Source: Papaver somniferum (lineage: Eukaryota; Streptophyta; Magnoliopsida; Ranunculales; Papaveraceae). From it: DNA of 64,000 nt. The notes beneath the pieces are model-generated. The model did no database searches and was not told the origin of the DNA. It worked only from the letters and a program-made list of their open reading frames with translations. The stretch is taken from positions 16,620,360-16,684,359 of the forward strand of contig NC_039368.1 in the NCBI RefSeq assembly GCF_003573695.1, read 5' to 3'. Position 1 is the first letter of the stretch, and every line of letters begins with the position of its first letter. This document shows, piece after piece, positions 1-11,342 of the stretch. The translations under genes were made by a program, and so were the position numbers.

Positions 1-2329
1 TCGAACTCGCATGCTTTGCTATCTCAAGCATGTTTGCCAATGTTAGTGATCAAAACTATAAGTCTTTATTTCTGGTCTACTATAGTTAAGTCTCAGACTA
101 GGATAGAAAGTGTAGTTGAGCTCAATAACTCCATGGCGATTCATCATACAAGACGAAGAACTACTCAAGGAACCGATGGAACTTTATCAACAAAAAGGTA
201 TGTGGATACTTGAACTTATCTATCAATCAAAAGTCTATATACTCTATCTCATACTTTGAGACAAAAGTCGTTTTTCTATATAGACTTTGATTATACACAA
301 TTGCTATTTTGAGCCGAGTATATCTCGCCTATCTATATCTTGAAATATGTGTTGGTAAGCTTTCGCTTCAACCAAGTTTATCTTTACCTAGTGACAAAAG
401 TCATGTTATGTTTCAATCACTTTGAAAATTTCTTTGACGAGAAATGGTTTAACAACTATATGACGTCCTCTAGGAATGTTTCAATGATTGAAATGAGAGT
501 TTAGATTATATAACCAATGGTGGACATAATCATTGTTGTGGAAACACATATATGTACAAGTCCTTATTCCTTGAACCAAAGTTTGCGAACTTTTTTGATC
601 AAGAGAAACGGAACTAGTGTTGTGAACTCAGTCCGCGAACTGGCGGAAGTTCTCATTCCGAGAATATCTGCTGGAGTTTGTGAACTCCTTCCGGAAACTT
701 AAGTCCCCGAACCCAGTCCGCGAACTTGAGTTAGGTTATATCTAAATATGATTGTTTTGAACTTATACTCATAAATACTAAGGAATGCAGTTTGCAAACC
801 GTGGTTATAAAGTTCATGAACCGATTCAAGTGAAAATCAAATCATCTTTGCTTCAATTGTGTATTGTGTAGTTACATAAGATTTTCTTGCAATTGAACAA
901 CTCTCTAACTAGTTCATTTGAGTCATTTGAACTAGTTATGGTGAAGAAGAATATGGTTGATATGGAAGTGATCACATGGCTAACCATTGTTGAACCAACA
1001 AATGTACAAGTTTGGGTACAGTTACACAAACCTAGAAACGTGCATTTCAATTGTGTGTAACAAGATAAATTTTCGATCTAACGGTTGAAGATATTAGCTT
1101 GAATCTAATCAGGTTTTCATCTAACGGTGAATATTAAATGCTTTGTTACTAAGCTAACATTGATTGCAAACCCTGATTTGAAAGACTATATAAGGAGAAC
1201 TCTAGCATCTGTGCAAAACTAATCCCCACACCTTATGTGTGATACTAGTTCGTTTGCTAGATTCGATTCTCCTTTAACCTTTGGTTTCTTCTTAAAAACC
1301 AGGTTAACGACTTAAAGATTTCATTGAGATTGTGAAGCCAGACCGATACTACTTTAATCGTAGTTGTTTGATCTGATCTTGCATCTTCTATCGTCCGAGT
1401 ACAATCAGATTTATTGGCTTGAGATATATATCTCCGACAGGCAAGATATAAAAAGTAATCACAAACATATTCGTCTCATTGTTTGTGATTCCAAAACATC
1501 TTGTTTCGCTACCATACGATTAAGATTGTTGTGAGGTGATTGATAACTCTAGGATGTTCTTCGGGAATATAAGACCGGATTATCAATTGGTTCCTGTTCA
1601 CCTTGATTTATCAAAAGACGGAACAAAACCTTTAGGGTTTATCTGTGGGAGGCAGATTGATCATTTCAATAGACTTGTCTGTGTGAGACAAATTGGTTTA
1701 TTTCAAGTCTTCGACTTTGGGTCGTAGCAGCTCTTAGTTGTGGGTGAGATCAACTAAGGGAATCAAGTGCGTAGTATCCTGCTGGGATCAGAGACGTAGG
1801 GAGCACAACTGTACCTTGGATCAGTGTGAGATTGGTTGGGGTTCAACTACAGTCCAATCCAAAGTTAGCTTGGAGTAGGATAGTGTCTGTAGCGGCTTAA
1901 TACAATGTGTGTTCAATCTGGACTAGGTCCCGGGGTTTTTCTGCATTTGCGGTTTCCTCATTAACAAAATTCTGGTGTCTGTGTTATTCCTATTTCCGCA
2001 TTATATTGTTTATCTTTATAATTGAAATAATACAGGTTGTGCATTGAATATCAATCAATTAGAATATCCGACCTTATGGTTGTTGATTTAAATTGATTGA
2101 CACTTGGATATTGGTCTTTGGTACCATCCAAGTTATTCCTTGTATTTGATAGGAGTTGCAGATTCTTCTTGAGTAAATCAAATCAAGAGAGAGATATTAA
2201 CTCCTTGATATAATTTTATCTAGATTGAGTCTGACTGTCTAGTTGATTCTCTAGTAAGTATATTGGAGTTAGTCCATACAGATTGCTAAGCGAAATATTG
2301 GGTGGTGTTATTAGACCCCCACTTTTTCA
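1..2329 (+). mobile_element. LTR1 (subfamily 2) copia LTR, 5' end outside window
   Basis: The window opens about 18 bases inside a long copia LTR that ends ...CCCCCACTTTTTCA at 2329. The same sequence recurs in full at 42312, 53245 and other places. A TATA box (TATATAAGG) sits at 1187-1195, so U3 is about 1.2 kb and R-U5 about 1.1 kb. The U3 array at about 560-730 is of the GTCCGCGAAC type. No primer site follows the end (next bases GTAGT), so this is a 3' LTR or a solo LTR; the element body or partner TSD would lie upstream of the window. Confidence 0.85.
1187..1195 (+). promoter_or_regulatory. LTR1 TATA box
   Basis: TATATAAGG follows the conserved CCTGATTTGAAAGACTA and precedes a leader with CTAATCCCCACACC. 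Equivalent boxes lie at 12695 (solo LTR), 30294 and 37356 (element B), 39105 (A), 43598 and 54530 (C) and 61645 (D). It marks the probable U3/R junction of this LTR family. Confidence 0.65.
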
Positions 2330-3033
2330 GTAGTTCTTCTTTCTCGAAACCCACTGAAATTATGAACCTGATTTGTTATATATATTTTAAAGAGTGAATT
2401 GCCGTTATGGTAAATTGGTTGTTTGTCCATGGTGTTAGGGAAAGCTGCATGCTACTACAACGGGAGGTTCAGCGGATACTGACCTCCAAGATGATGTCAA
2501 TTCCAAAGAATCTTTAGAGACGGCTTTTGCATCTGTTGAATCGTTCTCATAAATTATTTTCTTGAAGAGTACTTTTTAGAGATAAGATTTCAAGAGAGAA
2601 GATCCGTTAGTTGGTAATATGTTCTCCTTATAGTGCTCTATGATACTACCAAAGGAAACCGGTAATGAATTACTTAATAACACCACCATCTACCACTTGG
2701 TAAATTTTATAGATGGTGAGGTTTGCCATTTGGAGATGCAATAATTTTTAATAGTAATGTAGATGATTGTAAGATGAACATATTACCAAAAGTTAGTTTT
2801 AGTCTTTTAGATTCATTAGTATTTGCGTTTTATAACTACATTGGTGTTGAAATTGTTAGATGGTTTGAGAATAACCATGTCAAAGAATCCTCCTTCCTTC
2901 AAAATATTGTAGTTTATGCATATCCTTGGAATGAACTGACTTGAAGCATCTCATGTGTATAACAAGTTTGTTCACCCACAGAAGTATCGGGATAACTACC
3001 CGAAAGCAACAAATCATACAACTATGAATCTTA

Positions 3034-4546
3034 ATGTCCACGATCAAGGGTCGTTTGAGCGAAAAGGCTTACGCAATATCTGTTTCAACGATAATTGGCC
3101 ACTTCCTGGATATGCCAGGAACCCATAACAGCAGTACAATTTTACATTATCTACTCTCACGAAAAATTGTGAGACAAGATGATGGTGATCCATTTTGTAT
3201 GAACTTTAGGGTTGGAGGGAATATATTGAGGTTTGGGATGAAAGAATTTGCACTTGCTACGGGACTTAACTTCAAGTTGACAGTGGCAACAAAGGAAGAT
3301 CTAGATAACCCACTCCCAAAATGTGTCGCGGATTCACCAATCATGAAAACTCATTTCCATGGGAAAAAAGGGTAACAGTAAGCAAACTCCGGATGCGATT
3401 CGAGAAAGGAGATTTGACCACCTGCGCTGATGATGAGAACGCTAAGTTGGCGCTTCTCTTTTTTGTGCACGTTTTGCTTTTGGGTTGTCCGGCGAGAGAT
3501 GTACTAAAGGGAGAATATTTCCATTTGGTGGACAACTTGAATAACTTCAACAAGTTCCCATGGGGTCATGTTAGTCTTAGAAAAACCATTTGCAGCTTTC
3601 GATCAACTCTGGTTGTGAAGGATGGAAAGAAAACTAATAAATCCAGTGTTGTCAAGAAAGACAGGGAACCAAAAAATAGTGGTCGGTTGGTAGTTACTTC
3701 GCTGTGAGTATTATATGAAAACTATGAAACTTATCACATTTGCACTATAAACATACTTGCATTTTGTACATGTTAACGATGGCTTGTAAGGTGAGGTTTC
3801 TCACGTTTTATTAAACATCGTCCAGAAAAACAGCGACACACTAGAGATCAAACACTGAGATCCAAGACCAAAGAAAAGCAACAATTATATTATACAAAAT
3901 TGCATATGGCGGGGAAATACGACATTGATGGTAAACCATGGTCCGAGGTTGATATGGTTTACACTTCGGTGCTGGTGAACGACAATCATTGGGTAGCAAT
4001 TGAAATCCTCTTGAGGACACAAAATATTTGTATCTATGATTCCCTATACAATCATCAAAAGCGTAAAAGATCCACCATGACAGCAGGGAACCCATCCGAG
4101 GTCACCGCTATCTGCGATGTTCTGAGAACAATCCTAGAGAATGGAGAATGGAATTGCGACTACGCAGACTTTGATCAAGTGGTCCCTAAACAAAGCTCGA
4201 GGTTAGTTCTTTGAGATCTCGTTAAATGGGCGTTCAACATCCTAGATGGAGCGATTGGTAATCCAAAATTGACACTTCTATTTTTATTGTTTAGTTATGG
4301 TGATTGCGGAGTGTATGCATTGTGCTTCATCCTGTGTTTGATAAAGGGAATTTCTCTAGACCGATTGCAAGATATAGATATTATTAAGGCGTATCGTACG
4401 AGGTTTGCTGTTCAATTATACGACGATACAAGTATCGAGGTAAGTACATGTAGAAGTGAATATCAAAACCTTTATAGTTTATATATAACAGTGACGTCGA
4501 TGATACCACTTCACCAATTTTTTTGGTGCAGGATTATATCCAGTGA
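3034..4546 (+). pseudogene. DUF1985-Ulp1 (C48) cysteine protease-like gene, frameshifted
   Basis: The first exon (3034 to about 3703) encodes a DUF1985-type domain: FGMKEFALATGLN near 3236-3275 and, in another frame, KLALLFFVHVLLLG and FPWGHVSLRKT (3440-3590). The frame changes at an A/G run near 3360, a probable one-base indel. After a probable GTGAGT intron (3704 to about 3795) the frame is open to 4201 with NDNHW (catalytic His) and IYDSL (Asp). A GT-AG intron (4202-4294) separates this from YGDCGVYAL with the catalytic Cys. A GTAAGT...GCAG intron (4440-4531) precedes the last codons and a TGA at 4544-4546. DUF1985 plus Ulp1-like C48 domains are typical of plant transposon-linked SUMO-protease-like genes (MULE-type). 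The His-Asp-Cys residues are kept, but the exon 1 frameshift argues for a pseudogene. No Mutator TIRs were found. Confidence 0.75.
4202..4294 (+). other. Predicted intron in the Ulp1-like gene
   Basis: Donor AG/GTTAGT and acceptor TTTATTGTTTAG flank a 93-base stretch. Removing it joins QSS to YGDCGVYAL, the expected C48 order just before the catalytic Cys. The match between splice sites and family alignment makes this the best-supported intron in the window. Confidence 0.7.
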
Positions 4547-5439
4547 ATCGGGTGGCAATGTTAGAAGAAAACTTTTGTAAGTTTGCAAAAAGTTTTTTTT
4601 TAAGGTTTGGGAGTGTAAAGTCACAAAATTCATACAATGCTCCCAAACATAGTTAGGAGGGTAGATATAGTGGTTGGGTGTTCATGTGGGCAACGGATGT
4701 ACAAATATAGTTAGAAGCAAACTTTCTTATGTGAGCTTAGTTTCTTGCTCGAAAAGGTCATTTTTTTCTTGGTGTCTTTCGCAATTTATTTTTGTCATGG
4801 TTGGATCTCCGTGTAGGTTTATTTTTCTTGTGGTATGAAACCCTTTTTTCCAATTTCTCATGGTGTCTAAAGGATTCAATGACTTCTGCTGGCTCTGGTT
4901 TTCTTCTTGGTAGTCGTTGAATCTAGTGGTGGTAATGTTATTGGTAGTAGTGCAGCATGTTGGTAGTAGTGTAGCCGTTGAATCTAAGTAGTCTATCAAC
5001 AAACGAACCCCACAGAAACGATGTAAATTCTGATCAGAACCTAAAGGACCATCATGAGTTTTCCATCACGAGCCTAATTAAAACTCTTTTACTGGAAACC
5101 CTTTCTCACAAACTTACCTACCAAATCAATACTCTTTCATTATAACAACCATCTATTTTATCGATCAAAAAAAGATCAACCGTCCTTGTACTAGTTATTG
5201 ATTGAGTTGAATGAAGTGATGCCTGAAAATTGGAAAACTCTGATCTCCAATAACCCAAATCAATCGTGCCTGAAAACTAGATCCCATATCATTATGTATG
5301 TGCGACCCAAAGTTTATGTTTTTTTGGGGACGAATTAGTCAACGGAAAAATGGAATGATACTATGTTAGGTTGTGGTATTTTGTGTTTCATTAACATCTA
5401 TTGTGGTACCAAACGTCACTGGACCGGATTGGAATTAGG
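4547..5439. other. Intergenic stretch, no gene recognised
   Basis: 3' flank of the Ulp1-like gene, AT-rich. Short open frames here have no recognisable motif. The left border of the plus-strand LTR2 that continues at about 5440 should lie in this stretch or have been deleted; I could not find a TGTTAGAGC start. Confidence 0.4.
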
Positions 5440-6305
5440 AAAACCGAAATTTTCCATTCATTGCATATCTTGATAATACTTTCGGTTTTAGAAATTCCTC
5501 GGTGTCCAAACATCCTTAGTCTATAAAGAGCTAAGTTTGCATTTCTAGCAAACTATCCTAAGAGCCAGGAAAACTTCATTTCTTGTTGTTTCTGGTGGAG
5601 CCGTCTATTGGAGAGGAAAGTATCCTAATTAGGTGAAATCTCTTAAGACCGCTCATTTAAAGACTTCTGCGGGATCCAGAAGCTCTACGAGTACCGTTGG
5701 TGGGAAACTAGATAATTGTAGTGTTATTAGTTTTCGATTGATTTGATTGATTAACGGGTTTTGAAACTTTTATTGCACCTAGTTTGTTATTCTTAAGAAT
5801 CTTCTCTTCTGATATAAGATAAGCTTCCCTCAAACTAGTTCGAAGTATCGACGGGATCTTTAGAATTGTTGTTAGATATAAAGATATCTTGTGATAATCC
5901 ATTGTTAACAGACTCGGTTTTGTGTGTGATTGATCACAAGAGATTCAAGTGGTGTTGTGCAGGTTATTAAAGATTAAAGAAGATTTGAAGACGAAGAAGA
6001 TTTCTTATTAGTTTTTGTATCTTGTGAATTTTTTGCACAAAGCTTGATCGGTTGGGATCCAACTAGAATCAGATTTATTAGATTGATTAGTTGCGTCAGA
6101 TCGACATTGCTTTATACTTTTTCTTTGAGATCTATATTGAATGATTATGAATCTTGACTTGACTATTTCAATAGTTAAAGTTATATTGATCTAACCAGGG
6201 AAAGGAGTTTATTAGATTAAACGGAAGAGCCTTTGCGTATGACTTAAGATATATTTATCTTGAAAAGAATCTAAGAAGTTGCTACCAAACAGATTTATTG
6301 TTCCT
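5440..6305 (+). mobile_element. LTR2 copia LTR, plus strand, left part
   Basis: Matches, base for base in long runs, the reverse complement of 6310-7740: CCGAAATTTTCC, the TATA box CTATAAAG (5521-5528), GCATTTCTAGCAAACTA, CTCTACGAGTACCGTTGGTG and GTTGCTACCAAACAG. It is cut at 6305 by a solo LTR of the same family and resumes at 9005. The join TTATTGTTCCT/TTACTG rebuilds the sequence seen inside the other copy. The 5' border is not resolved. Confidence 0.75.
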
Positions 6306-8999
6306 TGAAAGGCGAGGGTACCCAAATATACCTCAAGCTAAAAAAATTCCTACCTATAAGTCTTTTCTCCAAAAGTGATTGTCTATGGACTGAGTCGAGA
6401 CAATGCAAATTATCGGTTCACACTTCGTGTGATCATCTATTGATACGAAACCGAGACAATACAACAACGGAGTATGTTTACTTGATAAAAAGGTTCGGAC
6501 TTAACCTAACACAATAGGATTGCTTATCAAGTAAATATGAATTAACGTTTGTGTAATTTACTTTAATTATAATAAAACAATTATAATGCGGAAATATAAA
6601 GTAAATGGCACAACAAGATTTTGTTAACGAGGAAACCGAAAATGCAGAAAAACCCCGGGACCTTGTCCAAAATTGAATACTCTCAGGATTAAGCCGCTAC
6701 ACAAAATTAAACCAACTTCGTATAGTTGAGGCCAAGCAACTAAACCTATAGTTCACCTAGTTCCGTCTGTATACCCAGGCCTCCAACTTATGAATAAGTC
6801 GCGTACTTGGAACTATTCCTTTGGTTCGTGTTCCAAACAGTAAAGGAACAACAAATCTATTTGGTATAAACTCTATTCAACCAAGTGATATGAGTCGGAC
6901 AAAGGCTCTTCTGTTTATCTTAACATAAACTCCTTCGTCAGGTTCTTAGATCTATCTTATGTTCAATCACCAAAGTAATTGTTAAGATTTTGCAATCAAT
7001 ACTTTTAATTACAAAGAATTGTATTGACGACGATCTACACAACTAATCAATCCAATCTACCACAAGGATAAACCTACTATAGTTGGATCCTCTTATACTG
7101 AAACAAGTATTGTGCACTCCAAAGATTTTGAACCCCAAATAAAAAATCTCTAATATTTTCTTTGTCTTCAAATCTTCTTAGATCTTCAATAAACACCTGT
7201 ACACAACAATTTGAATCTCTTGTGCTCAATCACGCACAAAACTGAGTTTGTTAACAATGGATTATCAGAAGATAGTCTTTAGAACTAACAAAAGTCTAAA
7301 GATCCCTGTCGAAACTTCGATCTAGTTTGAGTGAATCTTATATCAGAAGAGAAGATTCTCAAGCATAAAAAAACTAGGTGCAATCAAAGTTCAACCACCG
7401 TTAGTCAATCAAATCAATCGAAAACACAAGATAAACCGCAATTATCTAGTTTCCCACCAACGGTACTCGTAGAGCTTCTCAATCCCAAAGAAGACTTTAA
7501 GCGGCCGTAAGAGATTTCGCCTAATTAGGTTACTCTCCTCTCCGAATAGGCGGCCACAACCGAGGAAGTTTGCTGCCGCGAAGGATTAGTTTGCTAGAAA
7601 TGCAAACTTCGAGTATTTATAGACAAGGAAGTTTGGACAACAAGGAATTTCCAAAACCGAAAATATTCTCAAAGATATTCAAAATTCGGTTTCCATAATT
7701 CCTGGAAATGCTCTGTCCAAAATAATGACCGAAAATCTCTTTGGAAAATCTCAACTTGTAAATGCACATTACTAATTCTCATTTTCCTAAAATAAAATTA
7801 ACAACCTTAATTAAAAGATTATTAACTTATTTATATTTCGAACCTGGGATTTTTTTCCCTGTAGCTATTAAGGAATAACTTTGAACAATAAAAGATAAAC
7901 ATTACAACACGTGTTCAAAGTATGTCGACATCCTTACTTTGTAAGTCCTCTTTCATACTTACAACCTTGAAACCGATTTTCCACACTTCCAAACAAGTTT
8001 AGAATTGGTTCATCTGACTTTCAAGAACTATGTGATTGATCAAGAATTACTCAATCACAAATCATGGGTTTAACGGTTCTACCAAAATAAGTTTTGGTTC
8101 CAACTCCATGTGAGTACTGTGCATAGTCACACTAGCTTTCAAAAATTCGATTGACTAGGTACTAGGATCGGTTCCCCTTTCTGCTACAAACTTGATGCAC
8201 CTCATACAAGGATCGATTCTCCTTTGTGATATGTTGCACCTCTTCATAGGATCCGTTTCCCTTTACCCAGATTCGGTTCAACAAATCACAAACTCGATCA
8301 TACCATCTCAGCTGATTACTTAAGATCGGTTTCACTAATAAAAGTCACACCAATACATAAGTCAGGCTTTTGTGAATAGTTTTACCAAGAACACAAACAA
8401 ATGAGCGGTTATATTAAATCACACATATTGGATGTTCACAAGATATGCAATGAATAACAATCCCAATAATGCCTGGCGATTTCCTTTCGATTCATAAACA
8501 AGTTTATGAACTTACTTCCTTAAAACACATGTAAAAACATTGTTTCCTAGGATGAAATCCTCACCTCATAGCCATACATAATCACGATAGCATTTGAACG
8601 ATTATGTTGATGTCTTATCTACAAAGTTTAATGGTTAAGCAATAAACTTCATATTGTATTCCTTAATACTATATCTATCTAGAGTGTTCATGCTTCGCAT
8701 TTTTATTTTAAATATGCACGACTTGAAAGATACGTTAGGGAATGAAACAGTTCAGGTCAAATATCACTAACCTCAAGTGGAAGGATGATGTTGTCGTTGT
8801 AGCTTCTTACTTCTTCACTTATTCAAGTTTTCGCAATACTTGTAATGTCTCATATCCTAATACTTTCAAGCTAAACTATATGAAGCTGACTCTAGTACAT
8901 AATCAAGCGACTCTTAAAATGAGTTTTGATTCACTAAAATATGACAACCAAACTTGACATACCAACGCTTGGTGGGTTGAACCAAGCTATGCTCTAACA
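6306..8999 (-). mobile_element. Solo LTR2, minus strand, with perfect TSD
   Basis: On the minus strand it begins TGTTAGAGCATAGCTTGG (8999 down) and ends GGTACCCTCGCCTTTCA (6306), about 2.7 kb. It is flanked by TTCCT at 6301-6305 and 9000-9004, a perfect 5-bp TSD. No internal region is present, so it is a solo LTR formed by LTR-LTR recombination. TATAAATA lies on the minus strand at 7621-7614. U5 carries the GACCTTGTCC and TTTTGTTAACGAGGAAACCG module (as read on plus) shared with every LTR family in the window. Confidence 0.9.
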
Positions 9000-9004
9000 T
9001 TCCT

Positions 9005-9585
9005 TTACTGTTTGGAGTACGATCCAAAGGAATCGTATCAGTGCGTGACTCTTGAAGTCGGAAGCGCAGGGATACTGGGGAAACTAAGTAGCTAGGGGTA
9101 GTCTGCTTGGTCTCAACTATACGAAGTTGGTTTAGATTTTGTATAGCGGCTTAATTCTGAGAGTATTCAGTTCTGGACTAGGTACCGGGGTTTTTATGCA
9201 TTTGTAGTTTCCTCGTTAACAAAATCTTGCCATGCCATTTACTTTACTTTTCCGCATTATAATTATTTTATTATAATCAAAGTAAATTGCACTTTATCTT
9301 AACTCCGTATTACTTGATAGTGATCCTATAGAGATTGGTTAAGTACGAACCTATTATCAAGTAACATACTTCGTTTTCGTATTGTCTCGATCTTGTTTCC
9401 ATAGTCAGTCACACAAGTTATCTTGTTGATGTATTGTCTTGATCTTGTATCCATGGACAATCACACGAAGTGTGAACCGAATTGTTGTATTGTCTCGACT
9501 CTGTCCATATACGATCAGTTTCAGTAGAGGACTTATAGGTTGAAACAAAAATATTGTGGTGTATTTGGGTACCCTCGTATTTTCA
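9005..9585 (+). mobile_element. LTR2 copia LTR, plus strand, right part
   Basis: Continuation of the 5440-6305 LTR after the nested solo LTR. Contains TATAGCGGCTTAATTCTGAG, CTGGACTAGGTACCGGGG, TTTCCTCGTTAACAAAATC and the terminus GGGTACCCTCGTATTTTCA ending at 9585. No primer site follows; the next bases CTATC run into a minus-strand LTR fragment. Confidence 0.8.
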
Positions 9586-9707
9586 CTATCCTAATCCGAG
9601 GATTAACTAATTGTAGACTAGAAATCAAGACATAGTTTTGACAACTTAATTTGACAACAAGATTGAGATAGAAAAACTCGTGAGTTTGACCGAGCAATGA
9701 TCTAACA
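9586..9707 (-). mobile_element. 5' end fragment of an LTR1/LTR3-like LTR, minus strand
   Basis: Read on the minus strand from 9707: TGTTAGATCATTGCTCGGTC, then AAACTCACGAG, TTCTATCTCAATCTTG and CTTGATTTCTAGTCTAC. This is the first roughly 120 bases of an LTR1/LTR3 U3. It is cut at 9585/9586 by the LTR2 end, which suggests that LTR2 inserted into it. Its other half was not found to the left. Confidence 0.65.
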
Positions 9708-10399
9708 ATAGCTTGATGCCAAGATCTATTAATATCAAAAACATTTCTGTCATTTTTATTCATACTCTTATTTTTCGCTAAATGTTTTGGTGGAAACCCG
9801 AGTATCGTCATGATTGGTTGTTTAAATATACTCTAAATTCAACACCCAATGTTTCAGAAGATAAGAATTTGTATCTCTACCTTGTTGAGCCTGCGCTCCA
9901 AAGAGATGATTCCATGTCAAGAGGTTTATAATCTTTGTCTAAATGGTTTATGACAATAAAATACATAGTGATTGTCATGCTTGTCTTCTATGCACCTATA
10001 AAAGAGTCAATGTAGTTATATATGACTCAAGGTGTACCACGTTGCTTGTGAGTCCCAATTATTATGACTCGTTGTGGGTATCAACACTTCTTATGCTCTT
10101 TGTAGAGTTCTCTCTGCCTATCTGACTCCTAACAAGAGATGAGAACATGATCTATGGGAATTTCCGCATAATAAGATAAGAGGGGTATGCAACGGATATT
10201 CTATCTAATCATAATATTGATATTTAAACTTATGTTATGGGTAAAAGTCTCAAGACATGATAATCATACTGATTCCGGGTACATCATTCACCATTATTAG
10301 CGGATCGCAGGTGAAGTACTTACAATAGATAAACCAATTCGTCTAATGATACATGTACCTTGTGTATCGTTCATGACTACCTAACTTGATTTGTGTTTA
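9708..10399. other. Unassigned AT-rich stretch
   Basis: No gene, TIR or LTR motif recognised. It lies between an LTR fragment and the 3' remnant of a gag-type copia element and may be degraded internal sequence of one of them. Confidence 0.3.
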
Positions 10400-10900
10400 A
10401 GATTCTTAAATGTTCAGGTTTGAAGAAACAAATAATGCCAATGAACTTGCAGTATTTTAATCTTTACCGGTTATATGTATTGCAAAGTCTTATGAGATAT
10501 ATGTGTTCTTTGTGTTTCGTGAATTGAACTGATATCTCATATATGCTCAAAATTTAAATTTATTATGTTTTACGAACTAAAAGTAGAACAAGCTTTGTGA
10601 GAGATTTTCGTAGTATTGATGTACTCGTGGTCACACTCTTGTGTAATTACTGCATTATCCACTCCGTAAGATTTTCTTATGTTGAGTCATATCGATTGAA
10701 TTATATCCTTGTTCGTAACTGGCGTTGAGATTAATTTATGTCGATGTTTAGGATACAAATCCATGTGATTTGTTAATATCCGTCAAAATCCTTCTTTTTC
10801 ATTAAAGTAAGAGTTCTTAAATGAACTTGTACTTAATTGATATATCTTTGTGGAGAGAGTGGATGTGGAATTTACAGGGGATGTTTATATCTTAAATCTC
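10400..10900 (+). mobile_element. 3' non-coding remnant of a gag-type copia element
   Basis: Resembles the region downstream of ORF2 in elements A and C: TTGCAGTATTTTAATCTTTA, then TATTGCAA..TTATGAGATAT, ACTCCGTAAG...CTTATGTTGAGT at 10661-10687, and GGATACAAATCCATG with TTTGTTAATATCCG, which has a close match at 59933-59970. Coding parts are absent. It shows that the hairpin-bearing 3' region occurs in at least a third copy. Confidence 0.5.
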
Positions 10901-11337
10901 ATAGATGAGCACCAAGTATTTTTCACTCTGTGATATCATCTAAAGTAAAGTTGATATATCTATATTATAGAAAGAAGTGGTGTCTTTCTATGAGACAGAT
11001 CTGACCATTGAAAATAGGTTATGGACGGTTAAGATGAACCGATTGGTGAGTTTGTCTTTCGGACAAATCTGAGCATTCATTACATATCTCAAGATAGAGG
11101 GACGACAGAGATTATTCCCTGGCCGACCTTAACAGACTTAAACATGGCTAGCCCGATCTCAAATGACTTAGGCATAACTAGCCTCCGTTACCGAGTTGCT
11201 TATAACATGGCTAACCATGATCAATTTCCTAATTCAATTAAGTTTCCTAATCTTGAATCCTTGATCATTATACAAACCTTGATTACCGATTTCCTGATTT
11301 AATAATGATTTAATATAAGAGCTAATCTTTCAAATTT
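10901..11337. other. Unassigned stretch
   Basis: No coding or repeat signal I can name. Two short direct repeats (ATGGCTAGCC / ATAACTAGCC) occur near 11143-11182. It ends at the TSD of the solo LTR1. Confidence 0.25.
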
Positions 11338-11342
11338 CTATC

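Noticed and set aside
4727..5002. 91-codon minus-strand frame
   Set aside because: Low-complexity Thr/Gln-rich translation without family features or splice context.
6306..9585. Interpreting 5440-9585 as a large inverted repeat or foldback element
   Set aside because: The inverted similarity is explained by a minus-strand solo LTR2 inserted in a plus-strand LTR2, with a perfect TTCCT duplication.
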